Assembly: GCA_032718475.1 (NCBI GenBank)
Contig: JAUCBJ010005016.1
Span: 124,001-188,000 of the forward strand
Length of the DNA: 64,000 nucleotides
Source: Nemertoderma westbladi
Lineage: Eukaryota > Xenacoelomorpha > Nemertodermatida > Nemertodermatidae
Direction of reading: 5' to 3'
The notes below the pieces were generated by a model, which was not told the origin of the DNA, ran no database searches, and saw nothing but the letters and a program-made list of their open reading frames with translations. A program made the translations under genes and the position numbers. Below are positions 42,888 to 57,461 of the stretch, one piece after another (position 1 is the first letter of the stretch; every line of letters begins with the position of its first letter).

Positions 42888-45800
42888 GAGTGGGTGTATA
42901 TGACGTAGTTTGTAGAAGGGACCACCGGTCCTAATGGAGCGGGAGTATATGACGTAGTTTGTAGAAGAGACAACCAGTCCTAATGGAACGGGAGTATATG
43001 ACGTAGTTTGTAGAAGAGACAACCAGTCCTAATGGAACGGGAGTATATGACGTAGTTTGTAGAAGAGACCACCGGTCCTAATGGAGCGGGAGTATATGAT
43101 GTAGTTTGTAGAAGAGACCACCGGTCCTAATGGAGCGGGAGTATATGACGTAGTTTGTAGAAGAGACCACCGGTCCTAATGGAGGGTGAGTATATGACGT
43201 AGTTTGTATAAGGGACCACTGGTCCTAATGGAGCGGGAGTATTTAACGTAGTTTGTAGAAGAGACCACCGGTCCTAATGGAGCGGGAGTATATGACGTAG
43301 TTTGTAGAAGGGACCACTGCTCCTAATGGAGCGGGAGTATATGACGTAGTTTGTAGAAGAGACCACTGGTCCTAATGGAGTGGGAGTATATGACGTAGTT
43401 TGTAGAAGGGACCACTGGTCGTAATGGAGCGGGAGTATATGACGTAGTTTGTAGAAGAGACCACCGGTCCTAATGGAGCGGGAGTATATGACGTAGTTTG
43501 TAGAAGAGACCACCGGTCCTAATGGAGTGGGAGTATATGGCGTAGTTTGTAGAAGAGACCACCAGTCCTAATGGAGCGGGAGTATATGGCGTAGTTTGTA
43601 GAAGAGACCACCGGTCCTAATGGAGCAGGAGTATATGACGTAGTTTGTAGAAGGGACCACCAGTCCTAATGGAGCAGGAATATATGACATAGTTTGTAGA
43701 AGAGACCACTGGTCCTAATGGAGCGGGAGTATATGACGTAGTTTGTAGAAGAGACAACCAGTCCTAATGGAACGGGAGTATATGATGTAGTTTGTAGAAG
43801 AGACCACCGGTCCTAATGGAGCGGGAGTATATGACGTAGTTTGTAGAAGAGACCACCGGTCCTAATGGAGCAGGAGTATATGACGTAGTTTGTAGAAGAG
43901 ACCACCGGTCCTAATGGAGTGGGAGTATATGACGTAGTTTGTAGAAGGGACCACTGGTCCTAATGGAGCGGGAGTATATGACGTAGTTTGTAGAAGGGAC
44001 CACTGGTCCTAATGGAGCGGGAGTATATGACATAGTTTGTAGAAGGGACCACTGGTCCTAATGGAGCGGGAGTATATGACGTAGTTTGTAGAAGGGACCA
44101 CCAGTCCTAATGGAGTGGGAGTATATGACGTAGTTTGTAGAAGAGACCACCGGTCCTAATGGAGCGGGAGTATATGACATAGTTTGTAGAAGAGACCACC
44201 AGTCCTAGTGGAGCGGGAGTATATGACGTAGTTTGTAGAAGAGACCACCGGTCCTAATGGAGCGGGGGTATATGACGTAGTTTGTAGAAGAGACCACCAG
44301 TCCTAATGAAGCAGGAGTATATGACGTAGTTTGTAGAAGAGACAACCAGTCCTAATGGAACGGGAGTATATGACGTAGTTTGTAGAAGAGACCACCAGTC
44401 CTAGTGGAGCGGGAGTATATGACATAGTTTGTAGAAGAGACCACCGGTCCTAATAGAGCGGGAGTATATGACGTAGTTTGTAGAAGAGACCACCAGTCCT
44501 AATGGAGCGGGAGTATATGACGTAGTTTGTAGAAGAGACCACCAGTCCTAATGGAGCGGGAGTATATGACGTAGTTTGTAGAAGAGACCACCGGTCCTAA
44601 TGGAGCGGGAGTATATGACGTAGTTTGTAGAAGAGACAGCCGGTCCTAATGGAGCAGGAGTATATGACGTAGTTTGTAGAAGAGACCACCGGTCCTAATG
44701 GAGCGGGAGTATATGACGTAGTTTGTAGAAGAGACCACCAGTCCTAGTGGAGCGGGAGTATATGACGTAGTTTGTAGAAGAGACCACCGGTCCTAATGGA
44801 GCGGGAGTATATGACGTAGTTTGTAGAAGAGACCACCGGTCCTAATGGAGCAGGAGTATATGACGTAGTTTGTAGAAGAGACCACCGGTCCTAATGGAGC
44901 GGGAGTATATGACGTAGTTTGTAGAAGAAACCACCGGTCCTAATGGAGCAGGAGTATATGACGTAGTTTGTAGAAGAGACAGCCGGTCCTAATCGAGCAG
45001 GAGTATATGACGTAGTTTGTAGAAGAGACCACCTGTCCTAATGGAGCGGGAGTATATGACGTAGTTTGTAGAAGAGACAACCGGTCCTATTGGAGCGGGG
45101 GTATATGACGTAGTTTGTAGAAGAGACCACCGGTCCTAATGGAGCGGGAGTATATGGCGTAGTTTGTAGAAGGGACCACTGGTCCTAATGGAGCGGGAGT
45201 ATATGACATAGTTTGTAGAAGAGACCACCGGTCCTAATGGAGCGGGAGTATATGACGTAGTTTGTAGAAGGGACCACCAGTCCTAGTGGAGCGGGAGTAT
45301 ATTACGTAGTTTGTAGAAGAGACCACTGGTCCTAATGGAGCGGGAGTATATGGCATAGTTTGTAGAAGAGACCACCAGACCTAATGGAGTGGGAGTATAT
45401 GACGTAGTTTGTAGAAGAGACCACCAGTCCTAGTGGAGCGGGAGTATATGACGTAGTTTGTAGAAGGGACCACTGGTCCTAATGGAGCGGGAGTATATGA
45501 CGTAGTTTGTAGAAGGGACCACCGGTCCTAATGGAGCGGGGGTATATGACGTAGTTTGTAGAAGAGACCACTAGTCCTAATGGAGCGGGAGTATATGACG
45601 TAGTTTGTAGAAGAGACCACCAGTCCTAGTGGAGCGGGAGTATATGACGTAGTTTGTAGAAGGGACCACTGGTCCTAATGGAGCGGGAGTATATGACGTA
45701 GTTTGTAGAAGGGACCACCTGTCCTAATGGAGCGGGAGTATATGACGTAGTTTGTAGAAGGGACCACCGGTCCTAATGGAGCGGGGGTATATGACGTAGT

Positions 45801-48800
45801 TTGTAGAAGAGACCACTAGTCCTAATGGAGCGGGAGTATATGACGTAGTTTGTAGAAGAGACCACCAGTCCTAGTGGAGCGGGAGTATATGACGTAGTTT
45901 GTAGAAGGGACCACTGGTCCTAATGGAGCGGGAGTATATGACGTAGTTTGTAGAAGGGACCACCTGTCCTAATGGAGCGGGAGTATATGACGTAGTTTGT
46001 AGAAGAGACCACCAGTCCTAATGGAGCGGGGGTATATGACGTAGTTTGTAGAAGAGACCACCGGTCCTAATGGAGCGGGAGTATATGACGTAGTTTGTAG
46101 AAGGGACCACCGGTCCTAATGGAGCGGGGGTATATGACGTAGTTTGTAGAAGAGACCACCGGTCCTAATGGAGCGGGGGTATATGACGTAGTTTGTAGAA
46201 GAGACCACCAGTCCTAATGGAGCGGGGGTATATGACGTAGTTTGTAGAAGAGACCACCGGTCCTAATGGAGCGGGGGTATATGACGTAGTTTGTAGAAGA
46301 GACCACCAGTCCTAGTGGAGCGGGAGTATATTACGTAGTTTGTAGAAGAGACCACTGGTCCTAATGGAGCGGGAGTATATGACGTAGTTTGTAGAAGAGA
46401 CCACCGGTCCTAATGGAGCAGGGGTATATGACATAGTTTGTAGAAGAGACCACCAGTCCTAGTGGAGCGGGAGTATATTACATAGTTTGTAGAAGAGACC
46501 ACTGGTCCTAATGGAGTGGGAGTATATGGCGTAGTTTGTAGAAGAGACCACCAGACCTAATGGAGTGGGAGTATATGACGTAGTTTGTAGAAGAGACCAC
46601 CTGTCCTAGTGGAGCGGGAGTATATGACGTAGTTTGTAGAAGGGACCACTGGTCCTAATGGAGCGGGAGTATATGACGTAGTTTGTAGAAGGGACCACCA
46701 GTCCTAATGGAGCGGGGGTATATGACGTAGTTTGTAGAAGAGACCACCAGTCCTAGTGGAGCGGGAGTATATTACGTAGTTTGTAGAAGAGACCACTGGT
46801 CCTAATGGAGCGGGAGTATATGGCGTAGTTTGTAGAAGAGACCACCAGACCTAATGGAGTGGGAGTATATGACGTAGTTTGAAGAAGAGACCACCAGTCC
46901 TAGTGGAGCGGGAGTATATGACGTAGTTTGTAGAAGGGACCACTGGTCTTAATGGAGCGGGGGTATATGACGTAGTTTGTAGAAGAGACCACCGGTCCTA
47001 ATGGAGCGGGGGTATATGACGTAGTTTGTAGAAGAGACCACCAGTCCTAGTGGAGCGGGAGTATATTACGTAGTTTGTAGAAGAGACCACTGGTCCTAAT
47101 GGAGCGGGAGTATATGGCGTAGTTTGTAGAAGAGACCACCAGACCTAATGGAGTGGGAGTATATGACGTAGTTTGTAGAAGAGACCACCAGTCCTAGTGG
47201 AGCGGGAGTATATGACGTAGTTTGTAGAAGGGACCACTGGTCCTAATGGAGCGGGAGTATATGACGTAGTTTGTAGAAGGGACCACCGGTCCTAATGGAG
47301 CGGGGGTATATGACGTAGTTTGTAGAAGAGACCACTGGTCCTAATGGAGCGGGAGTATATGACGTAGTTTGTAGAAGAGACCACCAGTCCTAGTGGAGCG
47401 GGAGTATATGACGTAGTTTGTAGAAGGGACCACTGGTCCTAATGGAGCGGGAGTATATGACGTAGTTTGTAGAAGGGACCACCAGTCCTAATGGAGCGGG
47501 GGTATATGACGTAGTTTGTAGAAGAGACCACCTGTCCTAATGGAGCGGGAGTATATGACGTAGTTTGTAGAAGAGACCACCAGTCCTAATGGAGCGGGGG
47601 TATATGACGTAGTTTGTAGAAGAGACCACCGGTCCTAATGGAGCGGGAGTATATGACGTAGTTTGTAGAAGGGACCACCGGTCCTAATGGAGCGGGGGTA
47701 TATGACGTAGTTTGTAGAAGAGACCACCGGTCCTAATGGAGCGGGGGTATATGACGTAGTTTGTAGAAGAGACCACCAGTCCTAATGGAGCGGGGGTATA
47801 TGACGTAGTTTGTAGAAGAGACCACCGGTCCTAATGGAGCGGGGGTATATGACGTAGTTTGTAGAAGAGACCACCAGTCCTAGTGGAGCGGGAGTATATT
47901 ACATAGTTTGTAGAAGAGACCACTGGTCCTAATGGAGCGGGAGTATATGACGTAGTTTGTAGAAGAGACCACCGGTCCTAATGGAGCAGGGGTATATGAC
48001 ATAGTTTGTAGAAGAGACCACCAGTCCTAGTGGAGCGGGAGTATATTACATAGTTTGTAGAAGAGACCACTGGTCCTAATGGAGTGGGAGTATATGGCGT
48101 AGTTTGTAGAAGAGACCACCAGACCTAATGGAGTGGGAGTATATGACGTAGTTTGTAGAAGAGACCACCTGTCCTAGTGGAGCGGGAGTATATGACGTAG
48201 TTTGTAGAAGGGACCACTGGTCCTAATGGAGTGGGAGTATATGACGTAGTTTGTAGAAGGGACCACCAGTCCTAATGGAGCGGGGGTATATGACGTAGTT
48301 TGTAGAAGAGACCACCAGTCCTAGTGGAGCGGGAGTATATTACGTAGTTTGTAGAAGAGACCACTGGTCCTAATGGAGCGGGAGTATATGGCGTAGTTTG
48401 TAGAAGAGACCACCAGACCTAATGGAGTGGGAGTATATGACGTAGTTTGTAGAAGAGACCACCAGTCCTAGTGGAGCGGGAGTATATGACGTAGTTTGTA
48501 GAAGGGACCACTGGTCTTAATGGAGCGGGGGTATATGACGTAGTTTGTAGAAGAGACCACCGGTCCTAATGGAGCGGGGGTATATGACGTAGTTTGTAGA
48601 AGAGACCACCAGTCCTAGTGGAGCGGGAGTATATTACGTAGTTTGTAGAAGAGACCACTGGTCCTAATGGAGCGGGAGTATATGGCGTAGTTTGTAGAAG
48701 AGACCACCAGACCTAATGGAGTGGGAGTATATGACGTAGTTTGTAGAAGAGACCACCAGTCCTAGTGGAGCGGGAGTATGTGACGTAGTTTGTAGAAGGG

Positions 48801-51800
48801 ACCACCGGTCGTAATGGAGCGGGGGTATATGACGTAGTTTGTAGAAGAGACCACCGGTCCTAATGGAGCAGGGGTATATGATGTAGTTTGTAGAAGAGAC
48901 CACCAGTCCTAGTGCAGCGGGAGTATATTACGTAGTTTGTATGAGAGACCACTGGTCCTAATGGAGCGGGAGTATATGGCGTAGTTTGTAGAAGAGACCA
49001 CCAGACCTAATAGAGTGGGAGTATATGACGTAGTTTGTAGAAGAGACCACCAGTCCTAGTGGAACGGGAGTATATGACGTAGTTTGTAGAAGGGACCACT
49101 GGTCCTGATGGAGCGGGAGTATATGACGTAGTTTGTAGAAGGGACCACCAGTCCTAATGGAGCGGGGGTATATGACGTAATTTGTAGAAGAGACCACCGG
49201 TCCTAATGGAGCGGGAGTATATGATGTAGTTTGTAGAAGAGACCACCAGTCCTAATGGAGCGGGAGTATATGACGTAGTTTGTAGAAGAGACCACCGGTC
49301 CTAATGGAGCGGGAGTATATGACCTAGTTTGTAGAAGAGACCACCAGTCCTAGTGGAGCGGGAGTATATGACATAGTTTGTAGAAGAGACCACTGGTCCT
49401 AATGGAGTGGGGGTATATGACGTAGTTTGTAGAAGAGACCACCGGTCCTAATGGAGCGGGGGTATATGACGTAGTTTGTAGAAGAGACCACCAGTCCTAG
49501 TGGAGCGGGAGTATATTACGTAGTTTGTAGAAGGGACCACTGGTCCCAATGGAGCGGGAGTATATGGCGTAGTTTGTAGAAGAGACCACCAGACCTAATA
49601 GAGTGGGAGTATATGATGTAGTTTGTAGAAGAGACCACCAGTCCTAGTGGAGCGGGAGTATATGACATAGTTTGTAGAAGGGACCACCGGTCGTAATGGA
49701 GCGGGGGTATATGACGTAGTTTGTAGAAGAGACCACCAGTCCTAATGGAGCAGGGGTATATGATGTAGTTTGTAGAAGAGACCACCAGTCCTAGTGGAGC
49801 GGGAGTATATTACGTAGTTTGTAGAAGAGACCACTGGTCCTAATGGAGCGGGAGTATATGGCGTAGTTTGTAGAAGAGACCACCAGACCTAATGGAGTGG
49901 GAGTATATGACGTAGTTTGTAGAAGAGACCACCAGTCCTAGTGGAGCGGGAGTATATGCCGTAGTTTGTAGAAGGGACCACTGGTCCTAATGGAGCGGGA
50001 GTATATGACGTAGTTTGTAGAAGAGACAACCGGTCCTAATGGAGCGGGAGCATATGACGTAGTTTGTAGAAGAGACCACCGGTCCTAATGGAGCGGGAGT
50101 ATATGGCGTAGTTTGTAGAAGGGACCACTGGTCCTAATGGAGCGGGAGTATATGACGTAGTTTGTAGAAGAGACCAGCGGTCCTAATGGAGCGGGAGTAT
50201 ATGACGTAGTTTGTAGAAGAGACCACCAGTCCTAGTGGAGCGGGAGTATATGACGTAGTTTGTAGAAGAGACCACCGGTCCTAATGGAGCGGGAGTATAT
50301 GACGTAGTTTGTAGAAGAGACCACCGGTGCTAATGGAGCGGGGGTATATGACGTAGTTTGTAGAAGAGACCACTGGTCCTAATGGAGCGGGAATATATAT
50401 AGTAGTTTGTAGAAGAGACCACCGGTCCTAATGGAGCAGGGGTATATGACATAGTTTGTAGAAGAGACCACCAGTCCCAGTGGAACGGGAGTATATTACA
50501 TAGTTTGTAGAAGAGACCACTGGTCCTAATGGAGTGGGAGTATATGGCGTAGTTTGTAGAAGAGACCACCAGACCTAATGGAGTGGGAGTATATGACGTA
50601 GTTTGTAGAAGAGACCACCTGTCCTAGTGGAGCGGGAGTATATGACGTAGTTTGTAGAAGGGACCACTGGTCCTAATGGAGCGGGAGTATATGACGTAGT
50701 TTGTAGAAGGGACCACCAGTCCTAATGGAGCGGGGGTATATGACGTAGTTTGTAGAAGAGACCACCAGTCCTAGTGGAGCGGGAGTATATTACGTAGTTT
50801 GTAGAAGAGACCACTGGTCCTAATGGAGCGGGAGTATATGGCGTAGTTTGTAGAAGAGACCACCAGACCTAATGGAGTGGGAGTATATGACGTAGTTTGT
50901 AGAAGAGACCACCAGTCCTAGTGGAGCGGGAGTATATGACGTAGTTTGTAGAAGGGACCACTGGTCCTAATGGAGCGGGGGTATATGACGTAGTTTGTAG
51001 AAGAGACCACCGGTCCTAATGGAGCGGGGGTATATGACGTAGTTTGTAGAAGAGACCACCAGTCCTAGTGGAGCGGGAGTATATTACGTAGTTTGTAGAA
51101 GAGACCACTGGTCCTAATGGAGCGGGAGTATATGGCGTAGTTTGTAGAAGAGACCACCAGACCTAATGGAGTGGGAGTATATGACGTAGTTTGTAGAAGA
51201 GACCACCAGTCCTAGTGGAGCGGGAGTATATGACGTAGTTTGTAGAAGGGACCACCGGTCGTAATGGAGCGGGGGTATATGACGTAGTTTGTAGAAGAGA
51301 CCACCGGTCCTAATGGAGCAGGGGTATATGATGTAGTTTGTAGAAGAGACCACCAGTCCTAGTGGAGCGGGAGTATATTACGTAGTTTGTAGAAGAGACC
51401 ACTGGTCCTAATGGAGCGGGAGTATATGGCGTAGTTTGTAGAAGAGACCACCAGACCTAATAGAGTGGGAGTATATGACATAGTTTGTAGAAGAGACCAC
51501 CAGTCCTAGTGGAACGGGAGTATATGACGTAGTTTGTAGAAGGGACCACTGGTCCTGATGGAGCGGGAGTATATGACGTAGTTTGTAGAAGGGACCACCA
51601 GTCCTAATGGAGCGGGGGTATATGACGTAATTTGTAGAAGAGACCACCGGTCCTAATGGAGCGGGAGTATATGATGTAGTTTGTAGAAGAGACCACCAGT
51701 CCTAATGGAGCGGGAGTATATGACGTAGTTTGTAGAAGAGACCACCGGTCCAAATGGAGCGGGAGTATATGACCTAGTTTGTAGAAGAGACCACCAGTCC

Positions 51801-54800
51801 TAGTGGAGCGGGAGTATATGACATAGTTTGTAGAAGAGACCACTGGTCCTAATGGAGCGGGGGTATATGACGTAGTTTGTAGAAGAGACCACCGGTCCTA
51901 ATGGAGCGGGGGTATATGACGTAGTTTGTAGAAGAGACCACCAGTCCTAGTGGAGCGGGAGTATATTACGTAGTTTGTAGAAGGGACCACTGGTCCCAAT
52001 GGAGCGGGAGTATATGGCGTAGTTTGTAGAAGAGACCACCAGACCTAATAGAGTGGGAGTATATGATGTAGTTTGTAGAAGAGACCACCAGTCCTAGTGG
52101 AGCGGGAGTATATGACATAGTTTGTAGAAGGGACCACCGGTCGTAATGGAGCGGGGGTATATGACGTAGTTTGTAGAAGAGACCACCAGTCCTAATGGAG
52201 CAGGGGTATATGATGTAGTTTGTAGAAGAGACCACCAGTCCTAGTGGAGCGGGAGTATATTACGTAGTTTGTAGAAGAGACCACTGGTCCTAATGGAGCG
52301 GGAGTATATGGCGTAGTTTGTAGAAGAGACCACCAGACCTAATGGAGTGGGAGTATATGACATAGTTTGTAGAAGAGACCACCAGTCCTAGTGGAGCGGG
52401 AGTATATGCCGTAGTTTGTAGAAGGGACCACTGGTCCTAATGGAGCGGGAGTATATGACGTAGTTTGTAGAAGAGACAACCGGTCCTAATGGAGCGGGAG
52501 CATATGACGTAGTTTGTAGAAGAGACCACCGGTCCTAATGGAGCGGGAGTATATGGCGTAGTTTGTAGAAGGGACCACTGGTCCTAATGGAGCGGGAGTA
52601 TATGACGTAGTTTGTAGAAGAGACCAGCGGTCCTAATGGAGCGGGAGTATATGACGTAGTTTGTAGAAGAGACCACCAGTCCTAGTGGAGCGGGAGTATA
52701 TGACGTAGTTTGTAGAAGAGACCACCGGTCCTAATGGAGCGGGAGTATATGACGTAGTTTGTAGAAGAGACCACCGGTGCTAATGGAGCGGGGGTATATG
52801 ACGTAGTTTGTAGAAGAGACCACCAGTCCTAGTGGAGCGGGAGTATATTACGTAGTTTGTAGAAGAGACCACCAGTCCTAGTGGAGCGGGAGTATATTAT
52901 GTAGTTTGTAGAAGAGACCACTGGTCCTAATGGAGCGGGAATATATATAGTAGTTTGTAGAAGAGACCACTGGTCCTAATGGAGCAGGGGTATATGACAT
53001 AGTTTGTAGAAGAGACCACCAGTCCTAGTGGAGCGGGAGTATATTACATAGTTTGTAGAAGAGACCACTGGTCCTAATGGAGTGGGAGTATATGGCGTAG
53101 TTTGTAGAAGAGACCACCAGACCTAATGGAGTGGGAGTATATGACGTAGTTTGTAGAAGAGACCACCTGTCCTAGTGGAGCGGGAGTATATGACGTAGTT
53201 TGTAGAAGGGACCACTGGTCCTAATGGAGCGGGAGTATATGACGTAGTTTGTAGAAGGGACCACCAGTCCTAATGGAGCGGGGGTATATGACGTAGTTTG
53301 TAGAAGAGACCACCAGTCCTAGTGGAGCGGGAGTATATTACGTAGTTTGTAGAAGAGACCACTGGTCCTAATGGAGCGGGAGTATATGGCGTAGTTTGTA
53401 GAAGAGACCACCAGACCTAATGGAGTGGGAGTATATGACGTAGTTTGTAGAAGAGACCACCAGTCCTAGTGGAGCGGGAGTATATGACGTAGTTTGTAGA
53501 AGGGACCACTGGTCCTGATGGAGCGGGAGTATATGACGTAGTTTGTAGAAGGGACCACCAGTCCTAATGGAGCGGGGGTATATGACGTAGTTTGTAGAAG
53601 AGACCACCGGTCCTAATGGAGCGGGAGTATATGATGTAGTTTGTAGAAGAGACCACCAGTCCTAATGGATCGGGAGTATATGACGTAGTTTGTAGAAGAG
53701 ACCACTGGTCCTAATGGAGCGGGAGTATATGACGTAGTTTGTAGAAGAGACCACCAGTCCTAGTGGAGTGGGAGTATATGACGTAGTTTGTAGAAGGGAC
53801 CACCAGTCCTAATGGAGCGGGGGTATATGACGTAGTTTGTAGAAGAGACCACTGGTCCTAATGGAGCGGGGGTATATGATGTAGTTTGTAGAAGAGACCA
53901 CCGGTCCTAATGGAGCGGGAGTATATGACGTAGTTTGTAGAAGAGACCACCAGTCCTAGTGGAGCGGGAGTATATGACGTAGTTTGTAGAAGAGACCACC
54001 GGTCCTAATGGAGCAGGGGTATATGATGTAGTTTGTAGAAGAGACCACCAGTCCTAGTGGAGCGGGAGTATATTACGTAGTTTGTAGAAGAGACCACTGG
54101 TCCTAATGGAGCGGGAGTATATGGCGTAGTTTGTAGAAGAGACCACCAGACCTAATAGAGTGGGAGTATATGACGTAGTTTGTAGAAGAGACCACCAGTC
54201 CTAGTGGAGCGGGAGTATATGACGTAGTTTGTAGAAGGGACCACCGGTCGTAATGGAGCGGGGGTATATGACGTAGTTTGTAGAAGAGACCACCAGTCCT
54301 AATGGAGCAGGGGTATATGATGTAGTTTGTAGAAGAGACCACCAGTCCTAGTGGAGCGGGAGTATATTACGTAGTTTGTAGAAGAGACCACTGGTCCTAA
54401 TGGAGCGGGAGTATATGGCGTAGTTTGTAGAAGAGACCACCAGACCTAGTGGAGTGGGAGTATATGACGTAGTTTGTAGAAGAGACCACCAGTCCTAGTG
54501 GAGCGGGAGTATATGCCGTAGTTTGTAGAAGAGACAACCGGTCCTAATGGAGCGGGAGCATATGACGTAGTTTGTAGAAGAGACCACCGGTCCTAATGGA
54601 GCGGGAGTATATGGCGTAGTTTGTAGAAGGGACCACTGGTCCTAATGGAGCGGGAGTATATGACGTAGTTTGTAGAAGAGACCACCGGTCCTAATGGAGC
54701 GGGAGTATATGACGTAGTTTGTAGAAGAGACCACCAGTCCTAGTGGAGCGGGAGTATATGACGTAGTTTGTAGAAGAGACCACCGGTCCTAATGGAGCGG

Positions 54801-55852
54801 GAGCATATGACGTAGTTTGTAGAAGAGACCACCGGTGCTAATGGAGCGGGAGTATATGACGTAGTTTGTAGAAGGGACCACTGGTCCTAATGGAGCGGGA
54901 GTATATGACGTAGTTTGTAGAAGAGACCACCGGTCCTAATGGAGCGGGAGTATATGACGTAGTTTGTAGAAGAGACCACTGGTCCTAATGGAGCGGGAGT
55001 ATATGACGCAGTTTGTAGAAGAGACCACCGGTCCTAATGGAGCGGGAGTATATGACGTAGTTTGTAGAAGAGACCACCGGTCCTAGTGGAGCGGGAGTAT
55101 ATGATGTAGTTTGTAGAAGAGACCACTGGTCCTAATGGAGCGGGAGTATATGACGTAGTTTGTAGAAGAGACCACCGGTCCTAATGGAGCGGGAGTATAT
55201 GACGTAGTTTGTAGAAGAGACCACCGGTCCTAATGGAGCAGGAGTATATGGCGTAGTTTGTAGAAGGGACCACTGGTCCTAATGGAGCAGGAGTATATGA
55301 CGTAGTTTGTAGAAGAGACCACCAGTCCTAGTGGAGCGGGAGTATATGACGTAGTTTGTAGAAGGGACCACCGGTCGTAATGGAGCGGGGGTATATGACG
55401 TAGTTTGTTGAAGAGACCACCAGTCCTAATGGAGCAAGGGTATATGATGTAGTTTGTAGAAGAGACCACCAGTCCTAGTGGAGCGGGAGTATATTACGTA
55501 GTTTGTAGAAGAGACCACTGGTCCTAATGGAGCGGGAGTATATGGCGTAGTTTGTAGAAGAGACCACCAGACCTAATGGAGTGGGAGTATATGACGTAGT
55601 TTGTAGAAGAGACCACCAGTCCTAGTGGAGCGGGAGTATATGCCGTAGTTTGTAGAAGAGACAACCGGTCCTAATGGAGCGGGAGCATATGACGTAGTTT
55701 GTAGAAGAGACCACCGGTCCTAATGGAGCGGGAGTATATGGCGTAGTTTGTAGAAGGGACCACTGGTCCTAATGGAGCGGGAGTATATGACGTAGTTTGT
55801 AGAAGAGACCACCGGTCCTAATGGAGCGGGAGTATATGACGTAGTTTGTAAA
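42888..55852. repeat. 49-bp satellite array, block D
   Basis: About 265 monomers, more diverged than block A, with variants such as GACAACC, CCAGACCTAATGGAGTGGG, GCGGGGG and GACATAG. The array ends at GACGTAGTTTGTA (55852), where the sequence passes into AAAGCTTTTGTGGGATAAC. Open frames within it are periodic artefacts. Confidence 0.97.
46741..55700. repeat. Higher-order repeats in block D (1,568 and 2,450 bp offsets)
   Basis: A rare GGTCTTAA variant recurs at 46945 and 48513 (1,568 bp, 32 monomers). The segment 48664-49785 recurs at 51114-52235 with the same series of variants (2,450 bp, 50 monomers), differing at a few bases. Parts of it appear again from about 53.3 kb and 54.1 kb. Successive block duplications of different size are the simplest explanation. 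Confidence 0.85.
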
Positions 55853-57162
55853 AGCTTTTGTGGGATAACTGATTCGTTTGCCTTGCTAACCAGTTCCCCC
55901 CAGGCGCTGGAATACTCTAAAAAAGGGATCTATAACTCGAATAGCGCAAGCTACCGGCTGATTGGCTGATTCGCTGTGCGAAGGGATCTGGGCTACGTTT
56001 GATTGTCCAACCAGCTTGGGAAAGTTGCCCCACAGCCCTGCTTTCTGTATCTGCCAATAGGATTTGAGTTGATTTTGATTTCGACCTATCACAGATCTAC
56101 TGAACTGAATTTTCCTATCTGTATGCTCTTTCTCTGTGTTGGGTGGAAGCCTTTGTAAATAAGGTTATTCTTATCAGTTTTCAGTGTTGTTGGTCTTTCT
56201 GTCCTGAGCCAGGAGAGAACGGCTTGTAAATATTTTGTGCTTTTCTGTTTTAGTCTAACACTAGTAGGCTTAATTATAAGGACATATATCCGTTATCAAA
56301 CTAATGAACACACTGAATCACTGTGCATAACAATCCAATTCAAACTGATGTTTGGTCTTTCTTGCATACTTTTATATTACTATTTTTACTACTATTTTTA
56401 TCTCTACTATTATTACTACTTTTATACTGCTATTTACTGTCAGTTCTTCATAATATGGTTGATGAATTATTATATTTGGAATAACGATAAATAACCCCGA
56501 AACCCAATATTCTTGATATACCGAAGGTAAGAGAGAAAGGTTACATATAACGATTGTGACTTATGTTAAAGTGGTTTGAAGTGAATCTAATGTTATTTGA
56601 TAGACCCTACATGAGTCGGTCCGTGTTCCTTTTATATATAACTAAAATCAGTGAAGATCGGCAGATCAGTGTGCAGTATTGTGCAGCATTGTGTATGAGT
56701 GAGACTGATAACGAAGCATTTCCTAAAGAATGCGCCATATATGTGAATTATAACTAAGCCATATCGTTGTGAGTAGTTTAAGTCATAACTCTGTTTATAT
56801 AGATAGAGCGCCACGTCCTAAAGGAACCTGTTAATATTTCCCGAAGGTGAATAATATTGTCAGAGATTATATAATACTGTCAGTCGAATAATACATTAGG
56901 CTTACATAGCAATAAGATTAAGCCGTCGAACCCAATCTCCCGGGTATATCCAGCGGGTGAATGATCGCGCACAGATTGGTTTCGACCAGTGTAGTGAATT
57001 AAATACTTGTCATAGGCTAAAAGTGATTTATTATCTAGAAGACATCCTAATTTGGCGGGTTAAACTGCCAAAGGTCTGAAAGCGCGAACAATAACGGATA
57101 TATGTTTCTTTATTGCAGTAAGCAATAAAGTTGAAAGTACCGGTCAACCGGTAAACCTGAAC

Positions 57163-57276
57163 GGTACATCTGTAGGTCAGTAGGCCCAACTGCCAGAACC
57201 GGTACTGCCGTAGGTCCGTAGGTCCAACTGCCAGAACCGGTACTTCTGTAGGTCCGTAGGCCTAACTGTCCTAACC
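57163..57276. repeat. Three tandem 38-bp repeats
   Basis: Units begin GGTACATCTGTAGGTCAGTA, GGTACTGCCGTAGGTCCGTA and GGTACTTCTGTAGGTCCGTA and end AACTG.C..AACC. Part of the retrotransposon leader. Confidence 0.85.
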
Positions 57277-57461
57277 GGTACTTCCCGTATAAGTACATTA
57301 GTATTATTCGATTTGATTGTTGCATACCGGTAGGCTGTTTAAGAGATTAGGGACTGTACACCCCTTGTTTCTTTTGGAGCTTACTTATTTCTGTCAATTT
57401 TATTTTATTTGTAGGCCAGTATTGAACAGAAGGCATGTAAGCCTGATCAGATTGTACAGAC

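Noticed and set aside
814-55469. Dozens of near-identical 60-90-aa frames on the - strand within the satellite
   Set aside because: They follow from a 49-bp period (16 codons plus 1 base), repeat with the monomer and have no start or motif of their own.
1-55852. CENP-B box in the satellite
   Set aside because: I looked for the NTTCGNNNNANNCGGGN pattern in the monomer; it is absent.
56237-56814. 60-85-aa frames in the leader at 56 kb
   Set aside because: Low-complexity Tyr/Phe sequence or overlapping frames on opposite strands; no support as genes.
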